Source: Dendrocalamus latiflorus (lineage: Eukaryota > Streptophyta > Magnoliopsida > Poales > Poaceae). Taken from it: a stretch of DNA of 64,000 nucleotides. Shown piece after piece: positions 30,723 to 41,604 of the stretch (position 1 is its first letter; every line of letters begins with the position of its first letter). The stretch covers positions 12,244,106 to 12,308,105 of the forward strand of contig CM029626.1 in assembly GCA_017311315.1 (NCBI GenBank), given 5' to 3'. Below the pieces are notes generated by a model. The model was given only the letters and a program-made list of their open reading frames with translations, was not told the DNA's origin and did no database searches. Both the position numbers and the translations under genes were made by a program.

Positions 30723-33617
30723 TGTAACACCCCCATTTCTGGGAGTATTATGAAACCCTCGCAACTGCCCAGGACTGTTCAGCTGCGAGTTACATCAATT
30801 GAGTGTATAACATTGCCAACACATGCTTAAGACAAAAGCTAGCTTTATTACAATAAGGGCATAAAAGCCAAGTTTTACATTACAGAACAACCGAACGCCA
30901 CAGGCATGCCTGAGCGGAAGACGACCCTAATTCCACGTATCCTCGACCTCGTAGAACTCCACTTCTTCACCATCATCTGCCTCATTGCTGGCTAATTTCT
31001 GTTAATGTTTTTAGCAAGTATGAGTACAACCACCGTACTCAGCAAGCCACACGGAGCCTAACAATAACTACAGGCAAGGTATAACAAATAAAGGGAAACA
31101 GGTCTGTTAATTTGTGTGGATGCAGTTTTAGTTGTAAACAGGTTTTAAACATAAAATCATAGCTTTCTATAAGCTTTAGGGGGGTTTCAAGGTTCAATTA
31201 CCAGACTACCAATTACCAATTCCTTTCCAAATCTACTTATGCCTTGTTGCTGGATTCACCCATTAAACATAACTCCATTGACCGGAAGTACGGCGTATTC
31301 GAATACCATTAGTCATGACTTTGCAAAGCTGCCCTGCTTTACCCACAAGATTTCTTAACCCCGCGCTAAAGAGTTAAGAAAACAAGGTTGTTCACTGCTC
31401 AATTCTTTCTATAGCCTCTATCTAGTAGGTTTCCTTAATAAGCCCAGGCTACAACCTCTGACTTATCTCAACCTACTATTGTGTGGATATCCTATAATCA
31501 AATTAGTAATAAAAACAACACTGGCGCCAACCTCCATACGGCCCTTCTCTGCTCCCTTCCGTATGGACTTCACACTTTGCCTACACCCTGCGTTTGTAGA
31601 GGTTCAATCAAGTTTGAGCAGTTACTAGACCAGGTTTGACGTATCAACGCTTGTGGTTGGGCGATCGCTATGTTCTTTACTCAGCATAAGGGTCTAGTCC
31701 TTGTGTTTTCACCGGTGGCAGTTTCTTCCCACAAATTCTTATCCAGTGTCACAACACTGTCACTGATTTGTGTACTTGCCTTCACCCTGGTTAAGGTCAT
31801 AGGATCCAGCGATCCTCGCTTACCCCAGAACCACTTCCCAAATAAATACCAAACTTTTAGTAGCAATAGATGTTGTTGATTCTCTAGACTACCATGTTTA
31901 CATACTATTGTATCTAATATTACTATGTCTTGTCAAGGTGAATATGGCCATCAAATTAGGCTGGGCTTTTTTTTTGGTGGTAGGACATAACTAGTATCAT
32001 GTCATTCTAAGCATTTATTGCACATAAAATAACAGTTCACAAATAACATAATGAAAATACTGGTAAATAAATAAATAGCAAAAATGTAGGTTCAACATGA
32101 TCAAGGTATGTGTGACTTGCCTTGCGAGTTTACGATTTCAATTAATTTATAATCTTCGACGGGCCGGGTCTGAACTTGAGCTTTTCCTTCCCGCTCCTGT
32201 GAATCCTCGACTTCGGAAGCTAGCGTAAAACAATTAAAATAAATTAATTCCATGCCCGAAGGACTAGGCTAGGAATAAAGAAAATAAAATAAGAAAGAAA
32301 ATCCGAAAAACTCCAATAAAATGGGATTTTGGGCTTATAGGAGGGCTATATGAGGGAGTAGGCCTTGGATTTGGGTTGGCGGGCTCGAAACGAATCCGGG
32401 GAGTATAAATATGCATTTTTGGGTTCGGGTCAAGTACTGTTCATTGGGCTCGGTGCACTGTTCCTCGGGTTCGGACGAATTGGCTGGGTCAGACCACGTC
32501 GCTCGGACTCGAGCCAGTTGGAACGGGCGCGGGGCGAGCCGGCTGGGTTTGACCGTGTCGGTGCGGCTCGGTCGGGCGCGGACGGGCGCGGCAACGCGGT
32601 GCGGTCCAGCCGAGTGGAGGCGGCCCGGGTCGGAGGAACAGTGGCGTCTTCTACCTCCCGCCCACGCACGAGCAGCCGAAGCAGAGGAGGATGGTGGCGG
32701 CTTGCGGTGGTGCTCCGGTGGCTTGCGACAGCAAAGGATGGTATGGAAGGGGTCGGGAAGGTAAGGGGGTTCCATTTTTGGCGGTGGCCGGGCCGGCGGA
32801 GGCGGCGTTCGCCGGCGGTGAGGTTCCCCCCCGTTGCGGCTATTTTTGAGGTTGCAGGCAATTGGGAGGGGCTTTGGGCCATTGGGCGGGTTCTTGAGCA
32901 TCTCTAGGGTTCGGGCAAGTTCATGAAAGGGCGGGTTTAAGCTGGGGGGGCCGTGCAAGGCCGGCCACGGTGAGGGGTTAAGGTCGAGCGGCGGACCTGG
33001 CGGCCGGAGCAACAGGGAGCATGGGAGCTTAAGGCAAGGGTTTGGGTAGGCTTCTGGGGTCTTGAGGAAGCTGTGGGCATGAGTAATTGAAATTTCATTG
33101 GATAAATTGGAGAATTTGGGTTAGGGTTTACCGAGGGGTATTCCGGGGATTATCGGCAGTGGAGGGGATGGGAGGCTAATTGGGCGCGTCTGGGGGTTCA
33201 CCGGGGTGCCTGGAGGAGGTTGGAGTGGCCCGGGGTCTTTATAGGAGCTCGGGTCGGTTCGGCGCCGAGAGGCCATGGCGGCAATTTCTCGGGTCGGCTC
33301 GGGAGGCTTCGGGAGAGCGTCCGGGGTGGCAGGGGAGGTCGGCAAGGTGAGTTGGCGGGGACGCTGACAGGTAAGGGAGGGCTGGAAGGCACGGGAGAGG
33401 CCGGGAGCTTGGCGGTGGCGATATTTTGGGCGACGGCGGGATTTTTCAGTTGGTGAACAGTAGCAGCCGATCTCTCCTCCGTCCAAACTGGTGCCGACAG
33501 GAATTAGGGGTGGGATGGGTTGAGATTCGTGTGGGATAGGCTAAGGATTCAAGAGAGCAAAAGCAAAATGCAAATTGAACTCTAATTTTTGATTTTGCAA
33601 AAATCGGCTTCGTTTCA
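30723..33617 (-). repeat. LTR3 (2,895 bp)
   Basis: The 5' LTR of unit 2. It is 2 bp shorter than the others through single-base losses in two G-runs (G6 versus G7 near 31,189-31,194, and G7 versus G8 near 32,944-32,950). TATA is at 33,238-33,243 and AATAAA at 30,844-30,849 (minus). It ends TTTCA directly before the right AAGAT. Confidence 0.95.
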
Positions 33618-33622
33618 AAGAT
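33618..33622 (+). repeat. right target-site duplication AAGAT
   Basis: Exact repeat of 18,091-18,095, following the terminal TTTCA of LTR3. Confidence 0.95.
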
Positions 33623-34580
33623 GACTGCGATCCGGTGGAGAAAGTAAGGGTTCTTGTGGAACTGTGGATGTGAGCGATGATGATGATGATGCAAATGTAA
33701 TATGGGAATGGGGGTTTTGCAGGAGCCAGCCAAGTATGCACGATTTTTATAGGCGACTTGGCTTGGGTTTCTGGGATCTGCTCATGAGCCTGGTGTGTGA
33801 AATTCGGCAGGCGTGCACGACGAGTTCAGTGGGTGAAAGAAGCATTTTTCTGTTTGCCTTTGCTGAACGTTGCTGTAAACAGCCATTGGAATTGAGCGTT
33901 TAGTTCATGTGATCGTGAGCTGTAGGCACGTCTTTTGGCCTTTTTGCTCTACCGAAACACCACTCCAACCACCCTAACACGCGAGGTAAACAAATGAGGC
34001 AATTTGATACAGCATTCTTCCCTTGGATTTTGAGGTTTTGAGAGGGTGATTCCCTTGGTTTTGAAGGCTTGGGGTCGCGTGAGGCAGATAAGGAAGGCAA
34101 GCGTGCATGGGGAAACGTCTCCTATTGTTTTTAGATGGGGATGCCACACGAGGGAGATTAGTTTGGTGATTATTGGCTGATTCGTCAACAGTCAACTTTG
34201 CCGTCCGATTCGAGTCTGGAACAACGGGGCCCGTTGGTTTACTCTTAACTGATTCACTCGGTATTTTAATGAATCATCCTCCATTTGCATAGGCTATGAC
34301 CCAATGGTTGCGTAGTTTAATGGATCGCAGTACATCGTTGCTGCTTATATAATCTAAAAATTCCTCTAAAAAAGATATAATCTAAATATCACAAAAGAAG
34401 AAAAAACGGGAACACCAAAGCTGCATTGTTTTTTCTCTAGAATATACGTGTCGGGCACAGGGAGTACGATCTTAAAGGTATGTATAATATCATGTACAAT
34501 GATATAGACAACTATTATCTATAGTGCCTATCTATGTCACTTATAAACGGCATTAAAAACAGCTCGTACAGTGAGTTATC
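33623..34580. other. intergenic, right flank of the LTR array
   Basis: No recognisable coding sequence. A run of GAT/ATG triplets lies near 33,677-33,691. Small frames on both strands have no family resemblance. Confidence 0.35.
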
Positions 34581-34660
34581 TTTTTACTTGTCTTTATGGA
34601 TTGCACGGTCTTTTGATGCATTTTTACTTGTCTTTATGGATTGCACAGTCTTTTAATGCT
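34581..34660. repeat. 40-bp tandem duplication
   Basis: Two adjacent 40-bp units (34,581-34,620; 34,621-34,660), each beginning TTTTTACTTGTCTTTATGGA, differ at about three positions. This is a recent local duplication. Confidence 0.85.
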
Positions 34661-35974
34661 TACATAGACCTAAGAAACATGTTAATGAACACTAATTTTT
34701 CACTTTGTGGACTACTTGTATGGCTTTTTTTGTTTATTTCAGATACATGATTAAAAAATGAATATGATTGAAATAGATAAATAATGATAATTTATATGAT
34801 ATGATAATTACACGAAAATATATGTGAAGATGAGCGTTCACGGTTACTCCGAGTATGAACACAGTGAAAATGACGTTAACTGCGTGAACAGACCGGTGAA
34901 TGAACAATGCGAAGAATGACGTTACCAACAGATAGTTCAGTACATATAACTGGGGATACCAATTTGCAATGAAATAGTAAAAGGGGTAGATTGAGCGTAC
35001 AGCAGTCTGACAGAATAAAAACAGGCTCCAACACTATACTATCCTATTACAAGCTTTTCATCAGCCAACACCCGACTAATCCAAGTCTGGGGCAGTTGCG
35101 CCAAACAGATGGAGCATCACTCTGTTTGCTATATTTGCACTTCATGCTGTGTAGTAAGTACTATATTTGCAAAAGGAAGTCGTAGCAACTGTAAGAAGAT
35201 GAAGCCAACATGTGACCAGCTTTGTTCTTCCATATCAATATCAAAGCCCATATAAATGAAGCTGTAAAATCGAATCAAGGAACAGTCAGTAAAGAGACAA
35301 AGACGATGGTTACCTTTTAATTTATAAACACTCGCAGTTTCCAGAACTTCAGAGCAAAAGTAGCACAACGCACTTGCAGAATACTGAAACATATCCAAAG
35401 TACTAGTTCAGTAAAGGATCACCTTTTCAAGGAAAGCGGCTCACTTTGAATAAGCTCACACCATGCACTTTTCCTTCTCTTTTAATAAATTGTGCAAACC
35501 TGCACAAACAGAAGTACAAAGAGAAAAGGTTATTACAGAAAAATGAGAATGAACTTCGCATGGAGAGAATTTAGCTTACAAATCGTACAACTGGTTCTTA
35601 CTCTTGATGCAGGGGTATACTCATAAAAGATTTAAGTCCAAATGGAATAAGGAGAGCTGGAACGAACATACGGTGACTACTGAACAAGCAACTAGCCGAA
35701 CAATGGTAATTTTACTTAAGAACTAGAAAGGTTATATGTTTGCAAGAAAAAAAGGCATGACTTCCTTCTAATAAGTACACAGAGATATAAGCTGGTGTAC
35801 AGGAAAAAAAAGAGAGAGGAGTTAGTTTTTTTTTATGTTGTAATAGGGTAGAACACACCATGGAAGTAATTTTCTATTTGGATAGAAAAGAGACAGCACA
35901 TCAAATCATCATGTATAATAATTGCAGAAGAAATTGCTAGACACTTCATAATCAAAAAGGTTTACCTCTCGACC
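34661..35974. other. intergenic, possible exon fragments
   Basis: Mostly AT-rich. On the minus strand near 35,310-35,395 a short open stretch ends in a plausible splice donor (AAAGGTAACC), but I cannot connect it to a gene. Confidence 0.25.
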
Positions 35975-37176
35975 TCAATCATCATTGGTAAACAACCTCA
36001 ACCGCATGCACCTAATTGCCTTCATGTGCTCAGCTTTCACATCATTAGCCATGTTACTAGTGTCATAGGTAATGAGTGTCATGTATGTTCCCAGCATTTT
36101 AAATTCCTTATCGACCATTTTGGCCTTCGTATCGATTATTTTCGCCTCCTTACCTATCATCTTGGCCTCCTCGTTCTCCTTTGCTGCGAGGTGGGTGAGT
36201 CTTGTTGCTTCAAGTTTCTCAGCTGAGATACGTTTTTCCAATTCCATTGTTCCGCTGTGAATTTTGTTAGTTTCAACTTGCAAATTTAAATATTTTTCTA
36301 GATCTTCCACTTCTGCTATTTTTGCCTTCGATTTGCCATTGCGTGCAGCCTTAGCTGCTTTTGTTCCTATTGGGCACAGGATATCTTTGATATTTATAGG
36401 AGATGACGTGCCCCCCCCCCCCCCCCCCCCCCGGCGCGCATCTGAGGAATTTCTATTTTTTTTCTCTTCATTGAGCTTTTTATTGTAAGCATGTCACTTG
36501 GGCTAGTCTCTAACTACCTTCCAAGTACTCGTGTGTAGAAACTGACCTCTGTAGTCTTCAGTATACATACGGTGGGCCTTGTCCATCAACTAGTCATCAG
36601 ACTGTCCACTAGCATATATACGATAAGCCTTCAACCAAGAGCATTGGAACTCATTGACCCATTTGTTATCTCCGTTTTTTGGGGTAGTGCTGTTGTAGGC
36701 AGCAGCAACATCTCCCCAATATTTATCTTGTTATTGTCTAAAATAGGATCATTTGAATTGTTCAACCATGCATTCATCTACATTGTTAACAAAAAACATT
36801 AGGTCTGTTGAAAACATACATCAAACACTAATGTGATTATTCATATTGAGTACTAAATATGAGTATATTTAAAACCTACCAATCTTACATCCTCCTCTTA
36901 CGTCCACTTCAAGCGCTTCTCAGTCTTATCTTCTCCACTGTCAACATGAATGAATGACTGGGATTGTAGAGCTAATGGTGATGGCCTCCCTTGGGTTACC
37001 GGTGGCCATGTTGCCAGGGATGGAGTGTAGTGTGAAGTGCCACCAACGTAGAGGAAATTTTGTGACATATGGTTTTGATGAGGAGCATGTTGTACAAAAG
37101 GGAAATTGGATGAATTTTGTAAATAATTTATGAATCCACCAGGCGGTTGATAATCCTTTCTCCTGAAAAAGGACAA
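35975..37176 (-). pseudogene. Harbinger-associated Myb/NAM-like protein remnant
   Basis: Three blocks in order on the minus strand resemble the grass family of Myb-like/NAM-associated proteins that multiply with PIF/Harbinger elements. The N-terminal block (36,898-37,176) has MSQNFLYVGG and ends in an EKRLKWT run, just before the expected Myb-like domain. The middle block (about 36,560-36,780) reads AWLNNSNDPI, YNSTTPKN and YASGQSDD in pieces. The C-terminal coiled block (35,975-36,310) has EKLEATRLTHLAAKE and ends near MKAIRCMRL. It is broken: a stop follows QSDD, there is at least one frameshift in the middle block, and a C20 homopolymer lies within. Not functional as one protein. Confidence 0.6.
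36413..36432 (+). repeat. C20 homopolymer
   Basis: An uninterrupted run of 20 C inside the Myb/NAM-like remnant. Its length may be unreliable in the assembly. Confidence 0.8.
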
Positions 37177-38493
37177 ACATGCAAAGCCATTTTGATATGA
37201 GACATATGAATGCCATATTAGTACAAAGCACTTTGGTTGTTAGGCTTGACTGCTGTACACACATCCGTATGGTAAGCAAAAAAAAAAAAAGATAGCATAT
37301 CCATCATCACATAAGAATGAAGAGGTGATAGTGACCTAGGTCGTGTGCTAATAGAATGACAAAGGTGGTGGCAAACTGTTAGTCTTAACAAAACTTTCGA
37401 ACAGTTCTGAATCAAATTCTTTTTGTCAAAGGGGGCATAAAATTTTCACCATGCATACAATCGACAATGTTTACCTACCACTGAAAACTTGATAATCTTC
37501 AAAATGTCAAGGTTATTTTACAGTGAAAGAGAAATAGGAAGATCCAACATTGTTTTTTTGGGGGAAGAATATTTCACAGAGTAGACTCGTTCCAATCTTT
37601 TGATGAAAATCCGAACAAGACTTAGACCTGGCAAATTATAAATCCCATTCTATGTTGGCACCTAAAAACTGTCACTTTAGTCATTACGCCTTTGGCTGAC
37701 TACAAGCCTAACGTACTTGCTAATGTTAAATGGCTGGAAGGAAAAACACAAACAACTTCATCATGCCATTTGGGGTCGAAATTAGAAATTTTACATGGCT
37801 TCGCAGAAAGTATAACATGCACAAAATGTTTCAAGAGAAGTTTGTAATCATCATGCATCCTGTAACTGGCATAAAAAATATCTTTTGCGGTGTAGGGTAT
37901 ATGAGATAAATAAGAGTAATACAAAAGGTATCAAAATTCAAACAGAAATGTACTAGCATACACTGAACTTTTTTCTTTTCAGACTAAATCAATGCCATGC
38001 TGTGCTATTTCTGATTTCAAGTCAACCAGTACATCAGCTATGAAAGATATCATGATTTGTCTCGGTACGATAAGATCGTATATAGTCGACTCCTCGGCGG
38101 AGTCATAGTTATATTGGAATATGTTGTGGTTCCAGGCAAAATTGGCTATAAATTATCAAATCAGTTTTACAATGTTTTGCTTAAGATTACAATGTACAAA
38201 AGTTTGTCGGGACCATTGTTTACGATTATCATGCATCTTTGCCCATGTAGACAGATGTGCACATACCCTGAATCCTGATGACATGCATACCAGTCAAGAG
38301 TATCCCAGAAAGGATTATCCAGTGTTGATTAATAAATACCATCAATCACTATTCAAAGCCATTTTGATATGAGACATATGAATGTCATTGTAGTTAACAT
38401 TGCACAGATTCACAAACACTGAGACGAACATATGCTGAGATGCTGAATTTGTCCAAAAGTTTGACATCAAGGAAATGGGAAGAGCACATTGTA
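37177..38493. other. intergenic with a 31-bp direct repeat
   Basis: No gene is recognised. The segment CAAAGCCATTTTGATATGAG plus eleven more bases occurs identically at 37,182-37,212 and 38,354-38,384, 1,172 bp apart. Otherwise AT-rich non-coding DNA. Confidence 0.45.
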
Positions 38494-38495
38494 CT

Positions 38496-38742
38496 AGATC
38501 TGCAGATCTGTGGTCGGCGATGAGAACTCGGCCGCCGTGGCATGGGGAAACCGCTTCTCCGTCTGGAACGCTGGTGAGGAAGAGGTCAGGCTACCGGTGA
38601 ATGCGCCCTCGCACCAAACCCCGGTGCTAGCACGGGCGCCGTCAATTCCAAGCTCCGTAGAGTTGATTGTCTGATATCCCGGAGTTGGCCGTGGCGGCGA
38701 CGGCGGTGGAGGTGAAGCAGGACGCTTTCTCCCACGAGACAT
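38496..38742 (-). CDS. hypothetical proline-rich N-terminal exon
   Basis: A minus-strand frame from an ATG at 38,740-38,742 encodes a short basic, Ser/Pro-rich start (MSRGRKRPASPPPPSPP) and runs about 80 codons to a stop near 38,494. It lies in a GC-rich island typical of grass first exons, upstream of the Myb/NAM-like remnant on the same strand. I recognise no family and cannot assign further exons. It may be a real 5' exon or chance. Confidence 0.25.
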
Positions 38743-38978
38743 CGTCGATAAAGCGCATCCATGGGACGGGGATGGATTGATTTCGACGGCCGCGCCTGGA
38801 TTAGGGAATGCGGAAGCTGGCTGCGCGCGCGAGGATTTGGCGAGCGCGGCAAGGGGCAAAATTGGGGCCACGGTGGAGACAAGGGGGGAAGGATGAGCCG
38901 GTCGCGCGCAGCAGAGAACGAAGCGAAACCGCTTTGATAGAGAGGAGGAGGAAGGAAACGAATCCTCTGACGTCAGAG

Positions 38979-39141
38979 TGACTTGGCGAATGTGAACCGT
39001 CCGATGAGAAATGAACGACTCAGATCTGTTTTCGGTACAGTAACTTTTACTGTAGCTACAGTAAAAGTTACTGTACCGAAAACAGATCTGAGCCGTTCAT
39101 TTCTCATCGGACGGTTCAGATTTGCAAATGCACTCCCCGCA
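38979..39141. mobile_element. near-perfect palindromic foldback MITE
   Basis: The core 38,993-39,118 is a 126-bp palindrome: two 63-bp arms with no loop, centred between 39,055 and 39,056. Only one mismatched pair is present (A39018). The outer ends are imperfect inverted repeats. A perfect 9-bp direct repeat ACGTCAGAG flanks it (38,970-38,978; 39,142-39,150), fitting a Mutator-type insertion. The symmetry makes mirror-image open frames on both strands, which are not genes. Confidence 0.9.
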
Positions 39142-39321
39142 ACGTCAGAGGACCCCGTTTCGAGGAGGAACGCGCACCGGACCAGGAAAAGGGCTCGATG
39201 TAGACAGCTGTCGTCAATTACCATACAAAGTTAGACTGATTCGTCGCTACTTTATTGGGCCTCTTCTTTTTTAGTGATACTTATGACTTTTAGTTACGAT
39301 TTATGATTTTTAGACTGTTTA

Positions 39322-39565
39322 GAGCAAGTATAATAAGAGGCTGTTAGTAGGCTGTATGCTGAGGTGGAGGAAAGAAAAGAGGAGAGAGAAGAGAGGTGGG
39401 CTGTAAGTTTACAGCCAGCTGAAGCACAAGAACCAAGAAACTTTGTGAGAGAAAGGGGTGGGTCATACAGCCTTCAGCTGGCTGTAATTTACTATATGAA
39501 TGGGCTGATAAGTGGGCTGTAAGTGTCCATACAGCCAGCTGAAGGCTGTATTATTAGCCTTGCTC
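39322..39565. mobile_element. Tourist/Harbinger-type MITE
   Basis: A 244-bp element with inverted ends GAGCAAGTATAATA and (other strand) GAGCAAGGCTAATAATA. It is flanked by TTA on both sides (39,319-39,321; 39,566-39,568), the duplication typical of PIF/Harbinger. Inside, 'ACAGCC(AGCTGAAG)' and 'GGGCTGTAAG' motifs repeat in both orientations, giving a strong hairpin. Confidence 0.8.
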
Positions 39566-39861
39566 TTATATGAGAGATTACAGAGTAATAAAAACTCACG
39601 TGTGATTTTTATCGATATAAATGAAGTCGGTACAGTATGTACTATAATTAACTAATAGATCCTATCTTGAAAAGATGTTCCGTTTAAAAGCTAGTTACTG
39701 TAGAAAAGCTAAAAAACAGCATTTAGAAGCTGAAAAGAACATGTCTTTTATTGTTTCTCATGGAATAGTCTGCTATTGCATTTAAATATTATCTCATTTT
39801 TATTTATATTAGTTAAAATTCTAGATGATAGGAATTATAGATAACTGATGTAAATTTCGGG

Positions 39862-40138
39862 GTGATCATTTGGGCTTTTGTTTTAGTGGCTTATGGCTGA
39901 AAAGCACTGTAACTGGCTGAAAAAATACTGTAGCTGACAGAGGCTTATTTAGCAAAATTAAATTTAAAAAAATTAAAAAATACAAAAATATGTTAGCCCA
40001 TTACGTATAATACAAACAAATACGAAAAAAAGAACCGGCAAAAAAGCTCAACGAAAAGCCAAAAGTTTAGAAAAAGATGAAATTTATGAATAGTGAAAAA
40101 TAAGCGAGAAGCCAGAAGCTGAAGGTCTTTTTGATTGT
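39862..40138 (+). mobile_element. MITE, four-copy family, copy 2
   Basis: Starts GTGATCATTTGGGCTTTTG and carries the family core through GAATAGTGAAAAATAAGC. The right terminus is eroded (GAAGGTCTTTTTGATTGTG). The adjoining 39,670-39,700 segment shares a 20-bp string (CCGTTTAAAAGCTAGTTACT) with 60,774. Confidence 0.75.
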
Positions 40139-40543
40139 GTGTGGCTCCACTGGTCTTTTGTTTTTTAAAATAAAAAAGGCAGAGGTGACGAGTGGGTCAT
40201 GCGGGCTCCACCCAATAGTAATAGCCCATTAACGCGGACAAAGAAACGCATCATGTATCACTGTTCCGTTCAAAAAGTCTCTCCACAAATGTACGATTAA
40301 CCAAACAAAAGCACAGTCACATGTACAAATCAAAAGGACATGTAAATCGTATATCCAAGCCGAACAATCGAACAAATCAATCAAACAAAAAAAATGGTGA
40401 ACCGTTGTACGCCTACACCGGCCACATGTTTCGGATGCGACGCAAGGAGCAACAATTTAACTAGCTAGCTAGCGACTCGTATGAGCCAAGCTAATCTAGC
40501 TAGTTCCAGGTCCGCGTGTCACGGCGTCACCGATCGGCCTTAA
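40139..40543. other. intergenic, 3' flank of the 84-aa gene
   Basis: Non-coding. On the minus strand it should contain the 3' UTR of the small membrane-protein gene. No clear poly(A) signal stands out. Confidence 0.35.
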
Positions 40544-40798
40544 TCAATCCTTCTTCCGGTCGGCGGGCACGGGCGACTTCTTCCCGGCGACGGGCGACTG
40601 CTCCCCGCTCAGCGGCAGGTCGGAGAGCAGCGCGAGCATGCGGCTGGCGCTGACGGACCGCGCCGGGCGGAGGCTGAGGCTCTTGGTCCTGGAGAAGACG
40701 GTGGACGACTGGGAGAGGATGAGGTACACCAGCGCCTGCACCAGCACGAACAGCCCGACCTTGAGAAGCGCCTCGTGGCTGATCGCCTCCAACTCCAT
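40544..40798 (-). CDS. small single-pass membrane protein, 84 aa
   Basis: An intronless frame from ATG 40,796-40,798 to stop. Residues about 11-28 (LLKVGLFVLVQALVYLIL) form one hydrophobic segment, likely a membrane anchor. Behind it is a basic Ser/Arg tail (RTKSLSLRPARSVSASRM) and a hydrophilic Pro/Lys end. The layout matches an uncharacterised family of short plant proteins that I remember from grasses and dicots, but no function is known to me. A TATA box lies about 100 bp upstream in the right orientation, supporting a real gene. A GTG two codons upstream is in frame but unlikely to be used. Confidence 0.75.
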   Translation of the reverse strand: MELEAISHEALLKVGLFVLVQALVYLILSQSSTVFSRTKSLSLRPARSVSASRMLALLSDLPLSGEQSPVAGKKSPVPADRKKD

Positions 40799-40894
40799 GG
40801 CCACTACAGCTACTTGTAACGAGAAAAAAATCTTTCGTGAGTTTGAGCCAGATGAAGTTACTTGTTTGGTCGCTGGGAGGCGAAGGCCTCGCGC

Positions 40895-40901
40895 TTATAT
40901 A
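40895..40901 (-). promoter_or_regulatory. TATA box of the 84-aa gene
   Basis: TATATAA on the minus strand, about 97 bp upstream of the ATG and followed by GC-rich leader sequence. Expected spacing for a plant promoter with a short 5' UTR. Confidence 0.65.
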
Positions 40902-41223
40902 GAGCAGAGGCGCGCGGTGATCGGGTTGACCGTGGCGGGTGCATGCGGAGTGCAGACTCGATGCTTCGTCCGCGCCAAGTCCGGTGAAGGCATGAAATGT
41001 CAATTCCACGCGCCAAGTTAGACGTGCTCGCGTGTGTGAGCGCGTCACGCGAGCAGAAATGTATCCTCAGGTGGCTGTCATGGATGGGATGGGCTAGCTC
41101 ATGGCCGCTGCTGGCCACGTAAACTGTTGAATGTTTCGTGCCGTGTCGTGTGGCGAAACCCACCGGTTAGGCTTTAGAACTGGTCCTGTTCCTCGGATTT
41201 GATTGGAAAGCGAGTGATTAATG

Positions 41224-41490
41224 GTGATCATTTGGGTTTTTTTGTGGCTTATGGCTGAAAAGCACTGTAACTGACTGAAAAAACATTGTAGCTGACAGAG
41301 GTTTATTTAGCATAATTAAATTTTTAAAAAATTAAAAATATAAAAAATATGTTAGCCCATTACGAATAATACAAACAAATACGGGGAAAAAGAACCGGCA
41401 AACAAGCTCAACAAAAAGCCAAAAGTTTAGAAAAAGACGAAATTTATGAATAGTAAAAAATAAGCCAGAAGCTGAAACCGAAACGATCAC
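41224..41490 (+). mobile_element. MITE, four-copy family, copy 3
   Basis: A 267-bp copy with both ends preserved: GTGATCATTTGGGTTTTT at the left and, on the other strand, GTGATCGTTTCGGTTTCAGC at the right. No clear target duplication. The internal core matches copies 2 and 4 closely. Confidence 0.8.
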
Positions 41491-41604
41491 AGCCTAAGCG
41501 ACAGTTTCTTTATGGCAGGACCAGATGAACTGACCGTTTGTGTTTTGTGTGCCAAACTGGCGTTCAGAGTTTGCCATGCACATGCATTTGTTTTTAGGGA
41601 GTGA

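Larger units (their letters stand above)
18096..33617 (-). mobile_element. tandem Tekay-type LTR retrotransposon array
   Basis: Structure is LTR1 (18,096-20,992), internal 1 (20,993-24,409), LTR2 (24,410-27,306), internal 2 (27,307-30,722), LTR3 (30,723-33,617). Transcription direction is minus, shown by primer-binding sites next to LTR2 and LTR3 and polypurine tracts next to LTR1 and LTR2. One 5-bp duplication, AAGAT, brackets the whole, and there is none at the inner junctions. By eye I found only one substitution and two 1-bp homopolymer changes among the LTRs, so the array is very young. The chromodomain at the ORF's C-terminus and the long LTRs place it in the chromovirus Tekay/Del group. 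Both units lack protease, RT and RNase H and would need enzymes in trans. Confidence 0.95.

Noticed and set aside
38973..39234. Two mirror-image 83-codon frames on opposite strands
   Set aside because: They are produced by the near-perfect palindrome, not by coding selection.
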